Of a stretch of 64,000 nucleotides of DNA, positions 1 through 9,507 are shown in pieces. A program made the position numbers and the translations under genes. The notes under the pieces were generated by a model. That model worked only from the letters and a program-made list of their open reading frames with translations, had not been told where the DNA came from and ran no database searches. The stretch is from an uncultured Nioella sp. (GTDB lineage: Bacteria; Pseudomonadota; Alphaproteobacteria; Rhodobacterales; Rhodobacteraceae), in assembly GCA_947495575.1 (NCBI GenBank), contig CANLZL010000006.1, positions 62,001-126,000 on the forward strand, in the 5' to 3' direction. The first letter of the stretch is position 1; every line of letters begins with the position of its first letter.

Positions 1-536
1 CCGGTGCGATCAACACCAACACCGTTGCGGATATTGAGCGAACTGCCGTTTTCAATGAACCGAGGATGCAGCGCTCCGTCGATGACCAGCATCGGGCCAG
101 ATTGCGTAGCGTACCGGCAAACGGGTGGATTGGCTGCAAAGGCACGGCTTTCGATAATGGCCGCACGGTGATCATTCACGCAAAACACGCCATTGGGCAG
201 CAGGCCGAAATTTCCCGGGCCATCCGAGGTGATGATCCGCTGTTCTTGCTGGCCATCCTCGATATAAAGACCGACGGGCGAGCGATCTTCGTGGAACATG
301 CCGGCGTTAACCGCAAAGCCAAGACGCTGACCGTCTGGCAGTGCGTCGTCAATCCGGCGAAATGTTCCAAATACCTCGCCGCGCGCATCCCGCAGGAACA
401 GGCGCAGGGTCTCTTGCGTCAGATCGACCTCACAAATCGTGAAATCTGCGCCATCAAACACATCTTCGCGGCAGGTTTCTGCGCTGGCCAAACTGGCCGC
501 CAAGCTCATCAGTATCGCGAAGAGAGTGGCCCGCAT
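1..536 (-). CDS. DUF2233 / phosphodiester glycosidase family protein, partial (C-terminus beyond window)
   Basis: The open frame runs from ATG at 536 to the left edge, so the C-terminus is missing. Residues 1-19 look like a signal peptide (MRATLFAIL, then an Ala-rich stretch ending ASA), so export to the periplasm is likely. The body holds the family-typical VNAGMF, GPMLVIDG and later SLNIRNGVGVD segments seen in DUF2233/NAGPA-like proteins, which are thought to hydrolyse phosphodiester-linked sugars. It starts 2 bp after the rbfA stop, so the two are probably co-transcribed. This neighbourhood is common in Rhodobacterales as I recall it. The exact substrate is unknown. Confidence 0.72.
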   Translation of the reverse strand, partial: MRATLFAILMSLAASLASAETCREDVFDGADFTICEVDLTQETLRLFLRDARGEVFGTFRRIDDALPDGQRLGFAVNAGMFHEDRSPVGLYIEDGQQEQRIITSDGPGNFGLLPNGVFCVNDHRAAIIESRAFAANPPVCRYATQSGPMLVIDGALHPRFIENGSSLNIRNGVGVDRT

Positions 537-538
537 CC

Positions 539-937
539 TTAATCGTCACCCAAATCCTGGCGGACTTTGTCTTGGTTGAACAATTCGCGCGTCGCATCCA
601 TCTGGTCAAAAGTCTCATCGATAATGAACCGCAGATCGGGCGCATATTTCAGGTTCATTTGCTTGGTGATCACACGACGCAGTTCACCCTTGTTGCGCGC
701 CAATGCCTGAATGGCCTCTTTCCGGTTCTTGCCACCAAGCGGCAACACATAAACCGTCGCGATCTTCAGGTCCGGTGACGTGCGCACTTCACTGACAGTG
801 ATCGACATCTGGTTCAGCTCTGGGTCGTGGATATCGCCCTGCATCAAGACATCGGACAGCGTGCGTCGGATCAATTCACCGACGCGCAGCTGGCGTTGCG
901 AGGGGCCGGGCCCATCATGAAATTTGTTCTTGGCCAT
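539..937 (-). CDS. rbfA: 30S ribosome-binding factor RbfA
   Basis: The protein has 132 residues, the usual RbfA size, and shows the KH-like RbfA pattern: [16 protein letters not shown] near the N-terminus, [19 protein letters not shown] in the middle and [17 protein letters not shown] near the C-terminus. RbfA binds the 30S subunit and helps mature the 16S rRNA 5' end, including during cold adaptation. The ATG at 937 is chosen because an AAGGA motif lies about 8 bases upstream; an in-frame ATG at 946 would sit directly on that motif. It is divergent from dapB and lies 2 bp before the DUF2233 gene. Confidence 0.95.
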   Translation of the reverse strand: MAKNKFHDGPGPSQRQLRVGELIRRTLSDVLMQGDIHDPELNQMSITVSEVRTSPDLKIATVYVLPLGGKNRKEAIQALARNKGELRRVITKQMNLKYAPDLRFIIDETFDQMDATRELFNQDKVRQDLGDD

Positions 938-1055
938 TCGTATCATCCTTTGTCCCCCATCTATGGGATCATCGGTTTGCCCGCAAGGATCGGCTTTCTT
1001 GCACGGCCACACTGAGGTAAAGGGGCGGCACGAGTTAAACGAAAGGCATATCGCA

Positions 1056-1862
1056 ATGAGCACGGGTATCGCAGTGATGGGCGCATCTGGCCGCATGGGG
1101 CAGATGCTGATTAAGATCATCAATGACAGCCCGGATGCCCATCTGGTTGCCGTGACCGAGCGCGCGGGCCACCCTTGGGTGGGACAGGATCTGGGCGAGG
1201 CCATGGGCGGCGCGGCCACCGGCGTGCCGGTGTTTGCCGATGCGATAGACGCGATCGTCAACGCGCAGGCCGTGATTGATTTCACCTCGCCCGAGGCAAC
1301 ACTCGATCACGCTATCCTGACCGCGCAGGCGCGCTGCGTGCATGTGATCGGAACCACCGGCTTCACCGATGACCAGCTAGAGAAATTCACCCACGTCGCG
1401 CGACATGCCACAATTATTCGCGCCGGAAACATGAGCCTTGGCGTCAACCTTCTGGTTCAGATCACCAAACAGGTCGCCGCTGCGCTGGATGAGGATTTCG
1501 ATATCGAGGTGATCGAGGCGCATCACCATCACAAGGTTGATGCCCCCTCTGGTACGGCTCTGATGCTGGGTGAGGCTGCTGCCGAGGGGCGCGGCATTGA
1601 TCATGGCAGCATGAATGACCGGGCGCGCGATGGCATCACCGGCGCGCGGACGCGCGGTCATATCGGCTATTCCGCCATTCGCGGCGGCGATATTGTGGGT
1701 GAGCATGACGTGCTTTTTGCCGGTCAGAGCGAACGCATCGTGCTGCGCCACATGGCCACCGACCGCTCGATCTTTGCCCGTGGCGCATTGAAGGCGGCGC
1801 TTTGGGGGCAAGGCAAAGGGCCGGGCCAATTCGACATGCTGGATGTGCTCGGGCTGAAATAA
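1056..1862 (+). CDS. dapB: 4-hydroxy-tetrahydrodipicolinate reductase
   Basis: The 268-residue cytoplasmic enzyme reduces hydroxy-tetrahydrodipicolinate with NAD(P)H in the diaminopimelate/lysine pathway. Evidence is the nucleotide-binding GASGRMG at residues 9-15, the IGTTGF segment, and the DapB signature [15 protein letters not shown] containing the catalytic His and Lys. Length matches the family (about 270). The start ATG at 1056 is preceded by a GAAAGG stretch; the frame stays open upstream to 924 but that part overlaps the rbfA promoter side and has no family similarity. A GC-rich hairpin with a short T run follows the stop. Confidence 0.96.
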   Translation: MSTGIAVMGASGRMGQMLIKIINDSPDAHLVAVTERAGHPWVGQDLGEAMGGAATGVPVFADAIDAIVNAQAVIDFTSPEATLDHAILTAQARCVHVIGTTGFTDDQLEKFTHVARHATIIRAGNMSLGVNLLVQITKQVAAALDEDFDIEVIEAHHHHKVDAPSGTALMLGEAAAEGRGIDHGSMNDRARDGITGARTRGHIGYSAIRGGDIVGEHDVLFAGQSERIVLRHMATDRSIFARGALKAALWGQGKGPGQFDMLDVLGLK

Positions 1863-1907
1863 ACGTTGGTCTGGCGCGGAAACAAGGCCGACAGGCCGCC
1901 GCGCCAG

Positions 1908-1938
1908 CGCCGTCCCGCCCCCATGGGGCGGCGCTTTT
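1908..1938 (+). terminator. putative terminator after dapB
   Basis: A GCGCCG arm (1908-1913) pairs with CGGCGC (1929-1934), with an inner CCCC/GGGG pairing and a TTTT run at 1935-1938. It lies 46 bp after the dapB stop, between convergent genes, so a rho-independent terminator is plausible. The T run is short. Confidence 0.5.
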
Positions 1939-2007
1939 GATCTGGTCCGCTCCGCTCATGCCGAGCCTTGGGTTGGACAGATTAAGTGCCAGTGTCAAAC
2001 CACTCGG

Positions 2008-2032
2008 GTGCCGCCCCGCGGGACGGCGCTGG
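2008..2032 (-). repeat. second hairpin related to the dapB terminator, in inverted orientation
   Basis: Read on the minus strand this starts with the same CCAGCGCCGTCCCGC stretch that begins the hairpin at 1905-1934, followed by GGGGCGGC. Stem arms GCCG/CGGC and CCCG/CGGG are visible. It sits just after the LacI-type regulator stop, so it may terminate that gene, although no T run follows on that strand. Confidence 0.4.
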
Positions 2033-2050
2033 TGCCGCTTCGGACATTCC

Positions 2051-3070
2051 TCACTCCAGAATATTCATCGGCGTAAACACCTGCACGTCCGACGTCAGCA
2101 ATACTTCATCCGGCCCAACCAATCCGTGATGCCGGGCAATCGCCAGGAATACATTGCGCATATCCTGTCGCAGATCATGGTTCAGGACGAAACTAATCCG
2201 CCGCTCCGCCAAAAGCCGCCGGTTTTCCGTGTCCAGATCATGGGCAATATACACTTGCGGAGCATGGCCCAGATCGGCCAGCACCGACAGGATGGCCGCG
2301 TTGCCGCCCCCCATTGAATAGACGCCCAGCACCCGTCCGCCACGCGACAAAACATCGGCCACACGCTCGGCGGTGCCCCGTGGCACGCCACCGCCACCTG
2401 ATGCCTCCACGATCCGCAATCCCGGCGCAGCCTCGGCCAAAACGTCCGCAAACCCGGCCGCCCGCTCGTCTTCGCCAAAAAAACTCTCCTGGCTGCGCGT
2501 CGTCAGAATGACACCGTTTTGCGGGCCGCAAACCTGCGCCACCAGATAGGCAGCAATCCGTCCGGCATTGAAATTATCCAACCCCAGATAGGCGCCGCGA
2601 TTTGTGCCCGGAATATCCGTCACCAAAGTCACAACCGGGATACCCGCCGCCACCAGCCGATCAACAGCAGACCTGATCGCCGGCAGATCGCGGGCCTTCA
2701 GGCATACCCCGTGACTGCCGCGTTTCAGGATACGGTCCAGGGTCGACAACACCTCCTCTTCACTCATCACCTCCTGAAACAGGAACCGGAGCCGGAACAC
2801 CGCCATGCCGATGCCCGGCAAAACCGCCTCAGACGCGCGTTGCACTTCGGACGAAAACCGCCGGGGCGCTTCCACCACGATATCCACGAACAATCGCCGT
2901 CCCCGTGCCGCCAGCTGCCGTTCCTGCCCCTCCAACTCAGCAATCGCCGCCATCACGCGGGCGCGCGTCTGCGGGCTGACATTGGCGCGTTTATGCAAGA
3001 CCCGGTCCACGGTGGCCGGGCCGACACCTGCCTGACGGGCGATCTCTTTTATAGGAAAACGATGGGTCAT
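2051..3070 (-). CDS. LacI-family transcriptional regulator (divergent to PhyH dioxygenase)
   Basis: The 339-residue protein has an N-terminal LacI helix-turn-helix (residues about 5-40: PIKEIARQAGVGPATVDRVL) followed by a periplasmic-binding-protein-like sensor domain with typical strands such as IPVVTLVTDIPG and GAYLGLDNFNAGR. It should bind DNA as a dimer and respond to a small ligand, usually a sugar. I start it at the ATG at 3070, which gives MTHRFPIKEIA right before the HTH; the longer frame to 3349 runs antisense into the neighbour. It is divergent from the PhyH gene with 87 bp between, so that gene is the likely target. The inducer is not known. Confidence 0.9.
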   Translation of the reverse strand: MTHRFPIKEIARQAGVGPATVDRVLHKRANVSPQTRARVMAAIAELEGQERQLAARGRRLFVDIVVEAPRRFSSEVQRASEAVLPGIGMAVFRLRFLFQEVMSEEEVLSTLDRILKRGSHGVCLKARDLPAIRSAVDRLVAAGIPVVTLVTDIPGTNRGAYLGLDNFNAGRIAAYLVAQVCGPQNGVILTTRSQESFFGEDERAAGFADVLAEAAPGLRIVEASGGGGVPRGTAERVADVLSRGGRVLGVYSMGGGNAAILSVLADLGHAPQVYIAHDLDTENRRLLAERRISFVLNHDLRQDMRNVFLAIARHHGLVGPDEVLLTSDVQVFTPMNILE

Positions 3071-3157
3071 TTGATGGATTATTGATGCGTTTTCTTGCGC
3101 CAGTCCAGCCCCCCGCGACCTATTCTGTGTGCAACATCGCGGAGGAAACCCAGCACA

Positions 3158-4336
3158 ATGACACCCTTGAACACAGCATCGCAATCCTATTACAGCCTCG
3201 AAGGCTGCAATCTGGACGACTTCAAATCCCTCATCGCGCAAAGCCTGTCCAAGGACGCGCTGGCCCATGCCGATGACGTGCAAAGCAACATCCCGGTCTA
3301 TGACATGGCGCGCCTGCGCCCGATGCTGGGTGACACTTCCGCGCGGCAAACCCTAATGGCCGAATGGGGCTGGGTCCTGGGCCAAAGCGCCGGAGTCATT
3401 GTCCTCAAAGGCGCCTATGCCGATACCACCCCGCTTGACGCGGCCACCGAGATCTACCTCCAGATCATTGAGCAAGAGCGCAGCCATTCCACCGGCGCCG
3501 ACCATTTTGCCGGCAAAGGCAAAAATGACCGGATCTGGAACAGCTTGCAAAAGCTCTGCGAGCGCGATCCCGAAACCTATGTCAAATATTTCGCCAATGC
3601 TTCGCTTCATACCGCCTGCGAGGCGTGGCTTGGCCCAAATTACCAGATGACCGCGCAGGTCAACCTCGTCCATCCCGGCGGTGAGGCGCAGCAACCCCAT
3701 CGTGACTACCATTTCGGTTTTCAAACTGCAGACGAAACCGCAAGGTACCCCGCTCATGTACATCAGATTTCGCAACTGATGACCCTGCAGGGCGGCATTG
3801 CCCATGTCGATATGCCGATCGACAGTGGCCCGACGAAACTGCTGCCATTCTCTCAGCTTTATGGCCCCGGCTACCTCGCCTATCGCCGCCCCGATTTCGC
3901 CGCCTGCTTCGAAGATCACTACGTACAAATGCCAGTGACAAAGGGCGACGCCTTCTTCTTTAACCCCGCTCTGTTCCACGCCGCCGGCGCCAATACCAGC
4001 ACCGGGATCGACCGCTTCGCAAACCTGCTGCAAATCAGCTCGGTCATGGGGATTGCCATGGAATCCATCGACCACGCCAAGATGTGCATGCTGATCTATG
4101 ATCCGGTTAAAACGGCCCGCGCGGCTGGTTTGTTGACCGATCAGGAGGTTCAGGCACTGATTGCTGCCACCGCTTACGGCTATTCCTTCCCGACCAGCCT
4201 CGACACCGATCCACCCACTGGCGGCCTCGCCCCCGAAACGCAAGCTGCGTTGTTCCATCGCGCTGTAGAAGAAAACATGCCGCTTGCGGATTTCACTGTA
4301 GCGCTCGCCACACAGTTCAAGCGCAGATCGGCGTAA
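3158..4336 (+). CDS. phytanoyl-CoA dioxygenase (PhyH) family protein
   Basis: This 392-residue protein fits the PhyH group of Fe(II)/2-oxoglutarate oxygenases, which hydroxylate organic substrates. Putative metal ligands are the H-x-D pair in PHRDYHFGF (His about 181, Asp about 183) and a distal His in LFHAAGAN (about 274), followed by an Arg about 12 residues later that could bind 2-oxoglutarate. A GGAGGAA ribosome binding site lies about 10 bases before the ATG. It is transcribed away from a LacI-type regulator, which suggests inducible expression. The substrate cannot be read from sequence. No signal peptide is visible. Confidence 0.82.
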   Translation: MTPLNTASQSYYSLEGCNLDDFKSLIAQSLSKDALAHADDVQSNIPVYDMARLRPMLGDTSARQTLMAEWGWVLGQSAGVIVLKGAYADTTPLDAATEIYLQIIEQERSHSTGADHFAGKGKNDRIWNSLQKLCERDPETYVKYFANASLHTACEAWLGPNYQMTAQVNLVHPGGEAQQPHRDYHFGFQTADETARYPAHVHQISQLMTLQGGIAHVDMPIDSGPTKLLPFSQLYGPGYLAYRRPDFAACFEDHYVQMPVTKGDAFFFNPALFHAAGANTSTGIDRFANLLQISSVMGIAMESIDHAKMCMLIYDPVKTARAAGLLTDQEVQALIAATAYGYSFPTSLDTDPPTGGLAPETQAALFHRAVEENMPLADFTVALATQFKRRSA

Positions 4337-4343
4337 TCACTCT

Positions 4344-4412
4344 TCTTCTTTGTGAAAATATCCCGGGGGGTGCGGGGGGCTGGCCCCCCCCAGGTCGGCG
4401 CCGCAAGGCGAC
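4344..4412. repeat. G-rich intergenic repeat, copy 1
   Basis: A block of about 69 bp runs CTTCTTTGTGAAAATA, then a C3G6 stretch, TGCGGGGGGCTGGCCCCCC, and GGTCGGCGCCG..AAGGCGACGA. It recurs nearly identically at 9391-9462. The GGGGGGC/GCCCCCC arms form a strong hairpin. It lies between the convergent ends of the PhyH and DUF1674 genes, so it may also act as a bidirectional terminator. Confidence 0.8.
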
Positions 4413-4423
4413 GATCCCACGTC

Positions 4424-4609
4424 TCAGAAATCGACGGCGATACCCTTTTTCTCCCAGTCGCCATAGCGCACTGGCTCGGGTCCATCCCGCCCACCCAGCT
4501 CGGTGGGCAACCGATCTGCCTTGGCAGCTTTGCGGCGTGCCTCGGCCTCGGCCAGCGCCCGTTCGGCGGCAGGTGGCAATTCCGGCTTGGTTTCTGGCGT
4601 ATCGGTCAT
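4424..4609 (-). CDS. DUF1674 protein (succinate dehydrogenase assembly factor 4 type)
   Basis: The 61-residue protein ends in the strongly conserved DUF1674 block: RLPTELGGRDGPEPVRYGDWEKKG followed by a terminal VDF. The family includes SDHAF4/Sdh8, which binds flavinylated SdhA and assists complex II assembly, so a cytoplasmic role in SDH assembly is likely. The N-terminal third is charged and Ala/Glu-rich, probably disordered. The ATG at 4609 is chosen because family members begin shortly before this low-complexity part; a longer frame to 4825 overlaps the divergent methyltransferase gene. Confidence 0.85.
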   Translation of the reverse strand: MTDTPETKPELPPAAERALAEAEARRKAAKADRLPTELGGRDGPEPVRYGDWEKKGIAVDF

Positions 4610-4682
4610 GGCGGGCCTCCTTGTCTGGCGACAGGGTTTGATATACCTGCGGGGCTTCCTGAGACAAGAGGCAGCCCCCGAA

Positions 4683-5948
4683 ATGGCCGATCCAAAATCT
4701 GACACTGGTCTTGCCGCCCGCCGCGCGGCTTTGGATCTGCTCTTTGGCGTCATGTATGAACGCAGGCTTCTGTCGCACCAATCCCTGCCCGATGACCTGC
4801 CCCCGGCCGAGGCCGCGCGCGCCAATCGTCTGGCGCTGACCGTGATGCGCCATATGGGGCGGCTCGATGCCGTCCTGCGGCCCTATCTGCAACGTCGCCC
4901 GGCCATGGCCGTGCAAAACCTGCTGCGCCTTGGCGCGGCGGAATTGCTGGTCGACGGATCCGAAGCGCATGGCGTTGTCAGTTCCACGGTCGAGATTGCC
5001 AAACGTCATTCCCGCACCTCAAAAGCCGCAGGCATGATCAACGCCATCCTGCGCAAAGTGGACGGAGAAGAGGGGCGCGCCGCCTGGGCTGCCACGCCGC
5101 CGCAGGCCCTGCCTATCTGGATGCGCAAGCCGCTGCACAAGCATTACGGCAAAGAGGTCGTGGCCGCGATTGAGGCCGCGCATGAGCGGCCCGCACCCAT
5201 CGACATCACGCCCAAACCCGGTGTGAGCATTGACGGGGCCCAGGTTCTGCCCACCGGAACGCTCCGCTTTCAACAAGCGCAGGTCACCGCCCTACCCGGC
5301 TATGAGGCAGGCGATTGGTGGGTGCAGGATGCCGCCGCCGCCCTGCCCGTTCGGCTATTGGGCGATGCGGCCGGTCTTGATGTGCTCGACCTCTGCGCCG
5401 CGCCGGGCGGCAAGACCATGCAACTGGCCGCCGCTGGCGCCAATGTCACGGCCCTTGATATGTCCGGCCCCCGTATGGTCCGTATTCGCGAAAACCTCGC
5501 CCGTACTGGCTTGACCGCGACGCTAGTGACCGAAGATGCTCTGCATTGGCAGGGCGGGCCATTTGACGCGATCCTTTTGGACGCGCCCTGTTCGGCCACG
5601 GGGACGATTCGCCGTCACCCAGATCTGCCTTTCGTGAAATCCGCCGATGAGGTGGAAAGCCTGACCAAATTGCAAATGCAGATGATCGACCGTGCCCTGA
5701 CCCTGCTCAAACCCGGCGGTAAGCTCGTGTTTTGCACCTGCTCTCTTCTGCCCAATGAGGGCGAGAATCAGGTGAAAGCCGCTGCAAAACGCCATGTGGA
5801 CCTGCAGGTCGTTCCAATTGATGCCGCGCCCCTCGGCGGGACCCCCGACTGGCAAAGCCCCGAGGGTGGGTTGCGCCTACGCCCTGATTTTTGGGCAAAA
5901 TCCGGCGGAATGGACGGGTTTTACATGGCCCTTTTGCAAAAGGCCTAA
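4683..5948 (+). CDS. rsmB: RsmB/NOP-family rRNA (cytosine-C5)-methyltransferase
   Basis: The 421-residue protein has an N-terminal NusB-like RNA-binding domain (residues about 5-130, with the NRLALTVMRHMG segment) and a C-terminal SAM-dependent methyltransferase domain. The latter shows the SAM motif DLCAAPGGKT (about 236-245), the DAPCSATGTIRRHP motif and the CTCSL motif with the two cysteines used by m5C methylases. This architecture matches RsmB, which modifies 16S rRNA C967. I start at ATG 4683, after which NusB-like similarity begins; an ATG near 4608 is possible. It is divergent from the DUF1674 gene. Confidence 0.88.
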   Translation: MADPKSDTGLAARRAALDLLFGVMYERRLLSHQSLPDDLPPAEAARANRLALTVMRHMGRLDAVLRPYLQRRPAMAVQNLLRLGAAELLVDGSEAHGVVSSTVEIAKRHSRTSKAAGMINAILRKVDGEEGRAAWAATPPQALPIWMRKPLHKHYGKEVVAAIEAAHERPAPIDITPKPGVSIDGAQVLPTGTLRFQQAQVTALPGYEAGDWWVQDAAAALPVRLLGDAAGLDVLDLCAAPGGKTMQLAAAGANVTALDMSGPRMVRIRENLARTGLTATLVTEDALHWQGGPFDAILLDAPCSATGTIRRHPDLPFVKSADEVESLTKLQMQMIDRALTLLKPGGKLVFCTCSLLPNEGENQVKAAAKRHVDLQVVPIDAAPLGGTPDWQSPEGGLRLRPDFWAKSGGMDGFYMALLQKA

Positions 5949-5995
5949 GCCCTGTATCCTCTGTCAAAACAATAAGCAGAGCAGTCAGCGCCCCG

Positions 5996-7762
5996 ATGCC
6001 AGATTCGATGTCCCCAGCCCCGGTGTCCCTCCGGGAGCGTCCCGGACGTTTCCTTCGGTCAATCAACCGTTGGGCGGCCTGGCGGGCTGGCTATGCGCCA
6101 AAGGCCACCGGATTTACCTCGCGCCCTGAACCGCGTTCTATCGGCTCTGATACGCGCGGGCGGCAATTGATGGCCGGGAACCTTCTCTTTGCGGGTGTCC
6201 TGGTGCAGGTGCCTCGCGATTTACCATGGGCCATTGAACCGCCCACGGACGCTTTTGAAGATGAACTGCACGGCTTTGAATGGCTCGATCATCTGGCCGC
6301 CGTGGCCGATGGCTCCTCTCGCCCGATGGCGCAGGATTGGCTGGCCGATTGGCTGAAACGCTATGGCACCGGTAAAGGGCCAGGCTGGGTGCCCGACCTT
6401 GTGGGCCGGCGTCAGATCCGCTGGATCAGCCATGCCCTCTATTTGATGAGTGGTCAGGACGGCCATGAAACCCAAGCCTTCTATGCCTGCCTTGGACGTC
6501 AAACCGCCTTTCTGGCCCGTCGCTGGCGAAGCACCAGCCATGGCCTGCCTCGGTTCGAGGCGCTGACCGGGCTCATTTATTCCGCCTGCGCGCTGCAAGG
6601 GATGGAACACCACCTGTCCGCCGCGCTGAAAGCGCTGGCACAGGAATGCGCGCGCGAGATTGACGCCTCGGGCGGCATCCTCACGCGCAATCCCGAAGAA
6701 TTGCTGAATGTCTTTACGTTGCTCACCTGGACCGCGGCCGTGCTGGACGAGGCTGGCAAACGCCCCGACCCTGCGGTGAACACGGCCATCATGCGGATCG
6801 CGCCCACCCTGCGCAGCCTGCGCCACGCCGATGGTGGGTTGGCCCGGTTTCAGGGCGGCGGACGCGGTGCCACAGGGCGATTGGATCAGGCGCTGGCACA
6901 ATCGGGCGTACGGCCGGCCACGGTGACCGGCCTTGCCATGGGCTATGCCCGCATATCCTCTGGCCGCTGCACGGTGGTTGTTGATGCGGCCCCGCCGATG
7001 ATGGGCCCCCAAAGTTTCAACTCACATGCCTCGACCCTGGCATTCGAGATGACCTCAGGCCGCCGCCCGCTGATTGTGAATTGCGGCTCTGGCGCCAGTT
7101 TCGGGGCCGATTGGCGCCGCGCCGGGCGCGCCACACCCTCGCATTCCACCTTGGCGATCGAGGGCTACTCCTCCTCTCGCCTTGGACCCAAGGCCGCCTA
7201 TCACGGCGTCGTCAAACAGGCGCTGATCGAAGGCCCGGAAAAAGTTGAAGTGCAGGAAAGTGACAGCGGTGCCTCCCGCGCCATTGCCTTTTCCCATGAC
7301 GGCTACCGCGCCACCCACGGACTGATCCATCTGCGAAGTCTCAGCCTTGAAAACGATGGCCGGTTGCTCAGGGGCGAGGACGGTCTTGCTGCCCTCACAC
7401 CAGAAGATCGCGATGTGCTGGACAAGGTCATGGCCCGCCTGCCCTTGGATGGCATCCCCTTTTCGCTGCGCTTTCACCTGCACCCCGATGTCGAGGCCGA
7501 ACTTGATATGGGCGGCGCGGCAGTGTCGCTTACCTTGCGCGGTGGCGAAATATGGGTCTTTCGGCACGGAAAAGAGGCGAATCTGACCCTCGAAAAATCC
7601 GTTTACCTCGAATCAGGGCGATTAAAGCCACGCGCGACAAAACAGATCGTTCTATCTGGCCGCTTAACCGATTATGGCAGCGCCGTAAGCTGGAGCCTGG
7701 CCAAACCCGGTGACGCCCCCCGGGGCCATCGCGACTATGACCGCGACCCTCTCCGGCTGTAA
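5996..7762 (+). CDS. heparinase II/III family protein
   Basis: The protein of about 588 residues has the layout of heparinase II/III-like proteins: an alpha-helical toroid N-terminal part with conserved aromatic segments ([18 protein letters not shown]), then a beta-sandwich C-terminal part with [12 protein letters not shown] and SHSTLAIEG. Family members include uronic-acid polysaccharide lyases, but the role of this bacterial core form, located between an rRNA methylase gene and purH, is not established. No signal peptide is obvious, so location is unclear. The start is uncertain: ATG at 5996 or 6008. It ends 17 bp before purH. Confidence 0.8.
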   Translation: MPDSMSPAPVSLRERPGRFLRSINRWAAWRAGYAPKATGFTSRPEPRSIGSDTRGRQLMAGNLLFAGVLVQVPRDLPWAIEPPTDAFEDELHGFEWLDHLAAVADGSSRPMAQDWLADWLKRYGTGKGPGWVPDLVGRRQIRWISHALYLMSGQDGHETQAFYACLGRQTAFLARRWRSTSHGLPRFEALTGLIYSACALQGMEHHLSAALKALAQECAREIDASGGILTRNPEELLNVFTLLTWTAAVLDEAGKRPDPAVNTAIMRIAPTLRSLRHADGGLARFQGGGRGATGRLDQALAQSGVRPATVTGLAMGYARISSGRCTVVVDAAPPMMGPQSFNSHASTLAFEMTSGRRPLIVNCGSGASFGADWRRAGRATPSHSTLAIEGYSSSRLGPKAAYHGVVKQALIEGPEKVEVQESDSGASRAIAFSHDGYRATHGLIHLRSLSLENDGRLLRGEDGLAALTPEDRDVLDKVMARLPLDGIPFSLRFHLHPDVEAELDMGGAAVSLTLRGGEIWVFRHGKEANLTLEKSVYLESGRLKPRATKQIVLSGRLTDYGSAVSWSLAKPGDAPRGHRDYDRDPLRL

Positions 7763-7779
7763 AAGAATTAGGAGATACC

Positions 7780-9366
7780 ATGACCGACCTCGTGCCCGTG
7801 AAGCGCGCCCTTCTTTCCGTTTCTGACAAAACCGGCCTGATTGACTTTGCCAAGGCATTGGTCGATCGCGGCGTGGAACTTCTCTCAACCGGCGGCTCTG
7901 CCAAAGCCATGCGCGAGGCGGGCCTGACCGTGACGGATGTTGCAGAGGTGACGGGCTTTCCTGAGATGATGGATGGCCGGGTCAAAACCCTGCACCCCAA
8001 GGTGCATGGCGGGCTCCTGGCCTTGCGCGACAATGACGATCACGTGGCGGCGATGCAGGAGCATGGCATCGAGGGCATCGACATGCTGGTGGTCAATCTC
8101 TACCCGTTCGAGGCCACCGTGGCAGCAGGCGCCGACTATGACACCTGCATCGAAAACATCGACATTGGTGGCCCTGCGATGATCCGCGCCGCCGCCAAGA
8201 ACCACGCCTTTGTCAGCGTCGTGGTGGATGTCGAAGATTACGACAAGGTCATTGGCGATCTTGACCAGCATGACGGCGCAACTTGCCCTAAATTCCGCAA
8301 GAAACTGGCCCAACGCGCCTATGCCCGCACTGCCGCTTATGACGCTGCCGTTTCGACATGGATGGCCAGCGCCATCGGAGTTGAGGCGCCCCGGCGCCGT
8401 GCGTTTGCAGGAACACTCAAGCAGACGCTGCGCTACGGTGAAAACAGCCATCAAAAAGCTGCCTTCTATACCGATGGTTCTGGCCGTGAAGGTGTCGCGA
8501 CCGCCGTTCAGCACCAGGGCAAAGAGCTGAGCTACAACAATATCAACGACACCGATGCCGCCTTTGAACTGGTGGCAGAATTTGGCAGCGAAGTACCCGC
8601 CTGCGCCATCATCAAACACGCCAACCCGTCCGGCGTGGCCAATGGCGCGACGCTGACCGAGGCCTACAAAGCGGCTTTCGATTGCGACCGCACATCGGCT
8701 TTCGGCGGCATTGTCGCGTTGAACCAACCTTTGGATGCGGCCACCGCCGAGGAAATCACCGGAATTTTCACTGAAGTTGTGATTGCCCCCGGTGCCTCGG
8801 ACGACGCCAGAGAAATCTTCGCCAAAAAGAAAAATCTGCGCTTGCTGACAACGGCCGGCCTGCCCGACCCCTCCGCCCCCGGTTTGGCCTATCGCCAGGT
8901 GGCTGGCGGCCTTCTGGTGCAGGACAAAGATAACGGCTTCATCGATATGGCAGACCTCAAGGTTGTAACCAAACTGGCGCCGACAGAAGACCAGATGCGC
9001 GATCTTCTCTTCGCCTGGAAAGTTGCCAAACACGTCAAATCCAACGCCATTGTCTATGTCAAAGACCAGGCCACGGTCGGCGTCGGCGCGGGCCAGATGA
9101 GCCGCCTTGATTCGGCGCTTATCGCTGCGGCAAAAGCGGAGCGCATGGCCAAAGCCATGGATCTGCCCGAAAGCCTTGCCAAAGGCTCCGCCGTCGCCTC
9201 GGATGCCTTCTTCCCCTTTGCGGATGGCCTGATGGAGGCCGCAGCAGCGGGCGCATCCTGTGTCATCCAGCCCGGTGGCTCCATGCGCGATGACGAAGTG
9301 ATCGCTGCCGCAGATGAGGCCGGGCTCGCAATGGTCTTTACAGGCATGCGCCATTTCCGCCACTGA
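7780..9366 (+). CDS. purH: bifunctional AICAR transformylase / IMP cyclohydrolase
   Basis: The 528-residue enzyme catalyses the last two steps of de novo IMP synthesis. The N-terminal MGS-like cyclohydrolase domain (residues 1 to about 200) contains [10 protein letters not shown] and [16 protein letters not shown]. The C-terminal transformylase part has [34 protein letters not shown] and [10 protein letters not shown]. Length matches the family. An AGGAGA site precedes the ATG. It follows the heparinase-like gene closely and probably shares its transcript. The antisense frame through this gene is a codon-bias artefact. Confidence 0.97.
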   Translation: MTDLVPVKRALLSVSDKTGLIDFAKALVDRGVELLSTGGSAKAMREAGLTVTDVAEVTGFPEMMDGRVKTLHPKVHGGLLALRDNDDHVAAMQEHGIEGIDMLVVNLYPFEATVAAGADYDTCIENIDIGGPAMIRAAAKNHAFVSVVVDVEDYDKVIGDLDQHDGATCPKFRKKLAQRAYARTAAYDAAVSTWMASAIGVEAPRRRAFAGTLKQTLRYGENSHQKAAFYTDGSGREGVATAVQHQGKELSYNNINDTDAAFELVAEFGSEVPACAIIKHANPSGVANGATLTEAYKAAFDCDRTSAFGGIVALNQPLDAATAEEITGIFTEVVIAPGASDDAREIFAKKKNLRLLTTAGLPDPSAPGLAYRQVAGGLLVQDKDNGFIDMADLKVVTKLAPTEDQMRDLLFAWKVAKHVKSNAIVYVKDQATVGVGAGQMSRLDSALIAAAKAERMAKAMDLPESLAKGSAVASDAFFPFADGLMEAAAAGASCVIQPGGSMRDDEVIAAADEAGLAMVFTGMRHFRH

Positions 9367-9390
9367 TAGACCGTAACAAACCCCGCACCC

Positions 9391-9462
9391 CTTCTCCTTT
9401 GTGAAAATAACCCGGGGGGTGCGGGGGGCTGGCCCCCCGCGGGTCGGCGCCGAAGGCGACGA
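9391..9462. repeat. G-rich intergenic repeat, copy 2
   Basis: This is the second copy of the block at 4344-4412, starting CTTCTCCTTTGTGAAAATAA and containing the GTGCGGGGGGCTGGCCCCCC core and GTCGGCGCCGAAGGCGACGA. It lies between purH and lspA in the same orientation as copy 1. The central hairpin could terminate the purH transcript. Confidence 0.8.
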
Positions 9463-9507
9463 AACCGGCCCGGATTGGCCCAGAAAACGATAGGATTGGA
9501 CCCGCCC

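Noticed and set aside
3353-4258. 301-codon minus-strand frame opposite the PhyH gene
   Set aside because: It mirrors a frame that has a clean ribosome site, HxD motif and family length; the antisense one has none.
7885-9363. 492-codon open frame on the minus strand through purH
   Set aside because: It is antisense to a clear purH reading frame, contains no recognisable domain, and arises from GC-rich codon bias.
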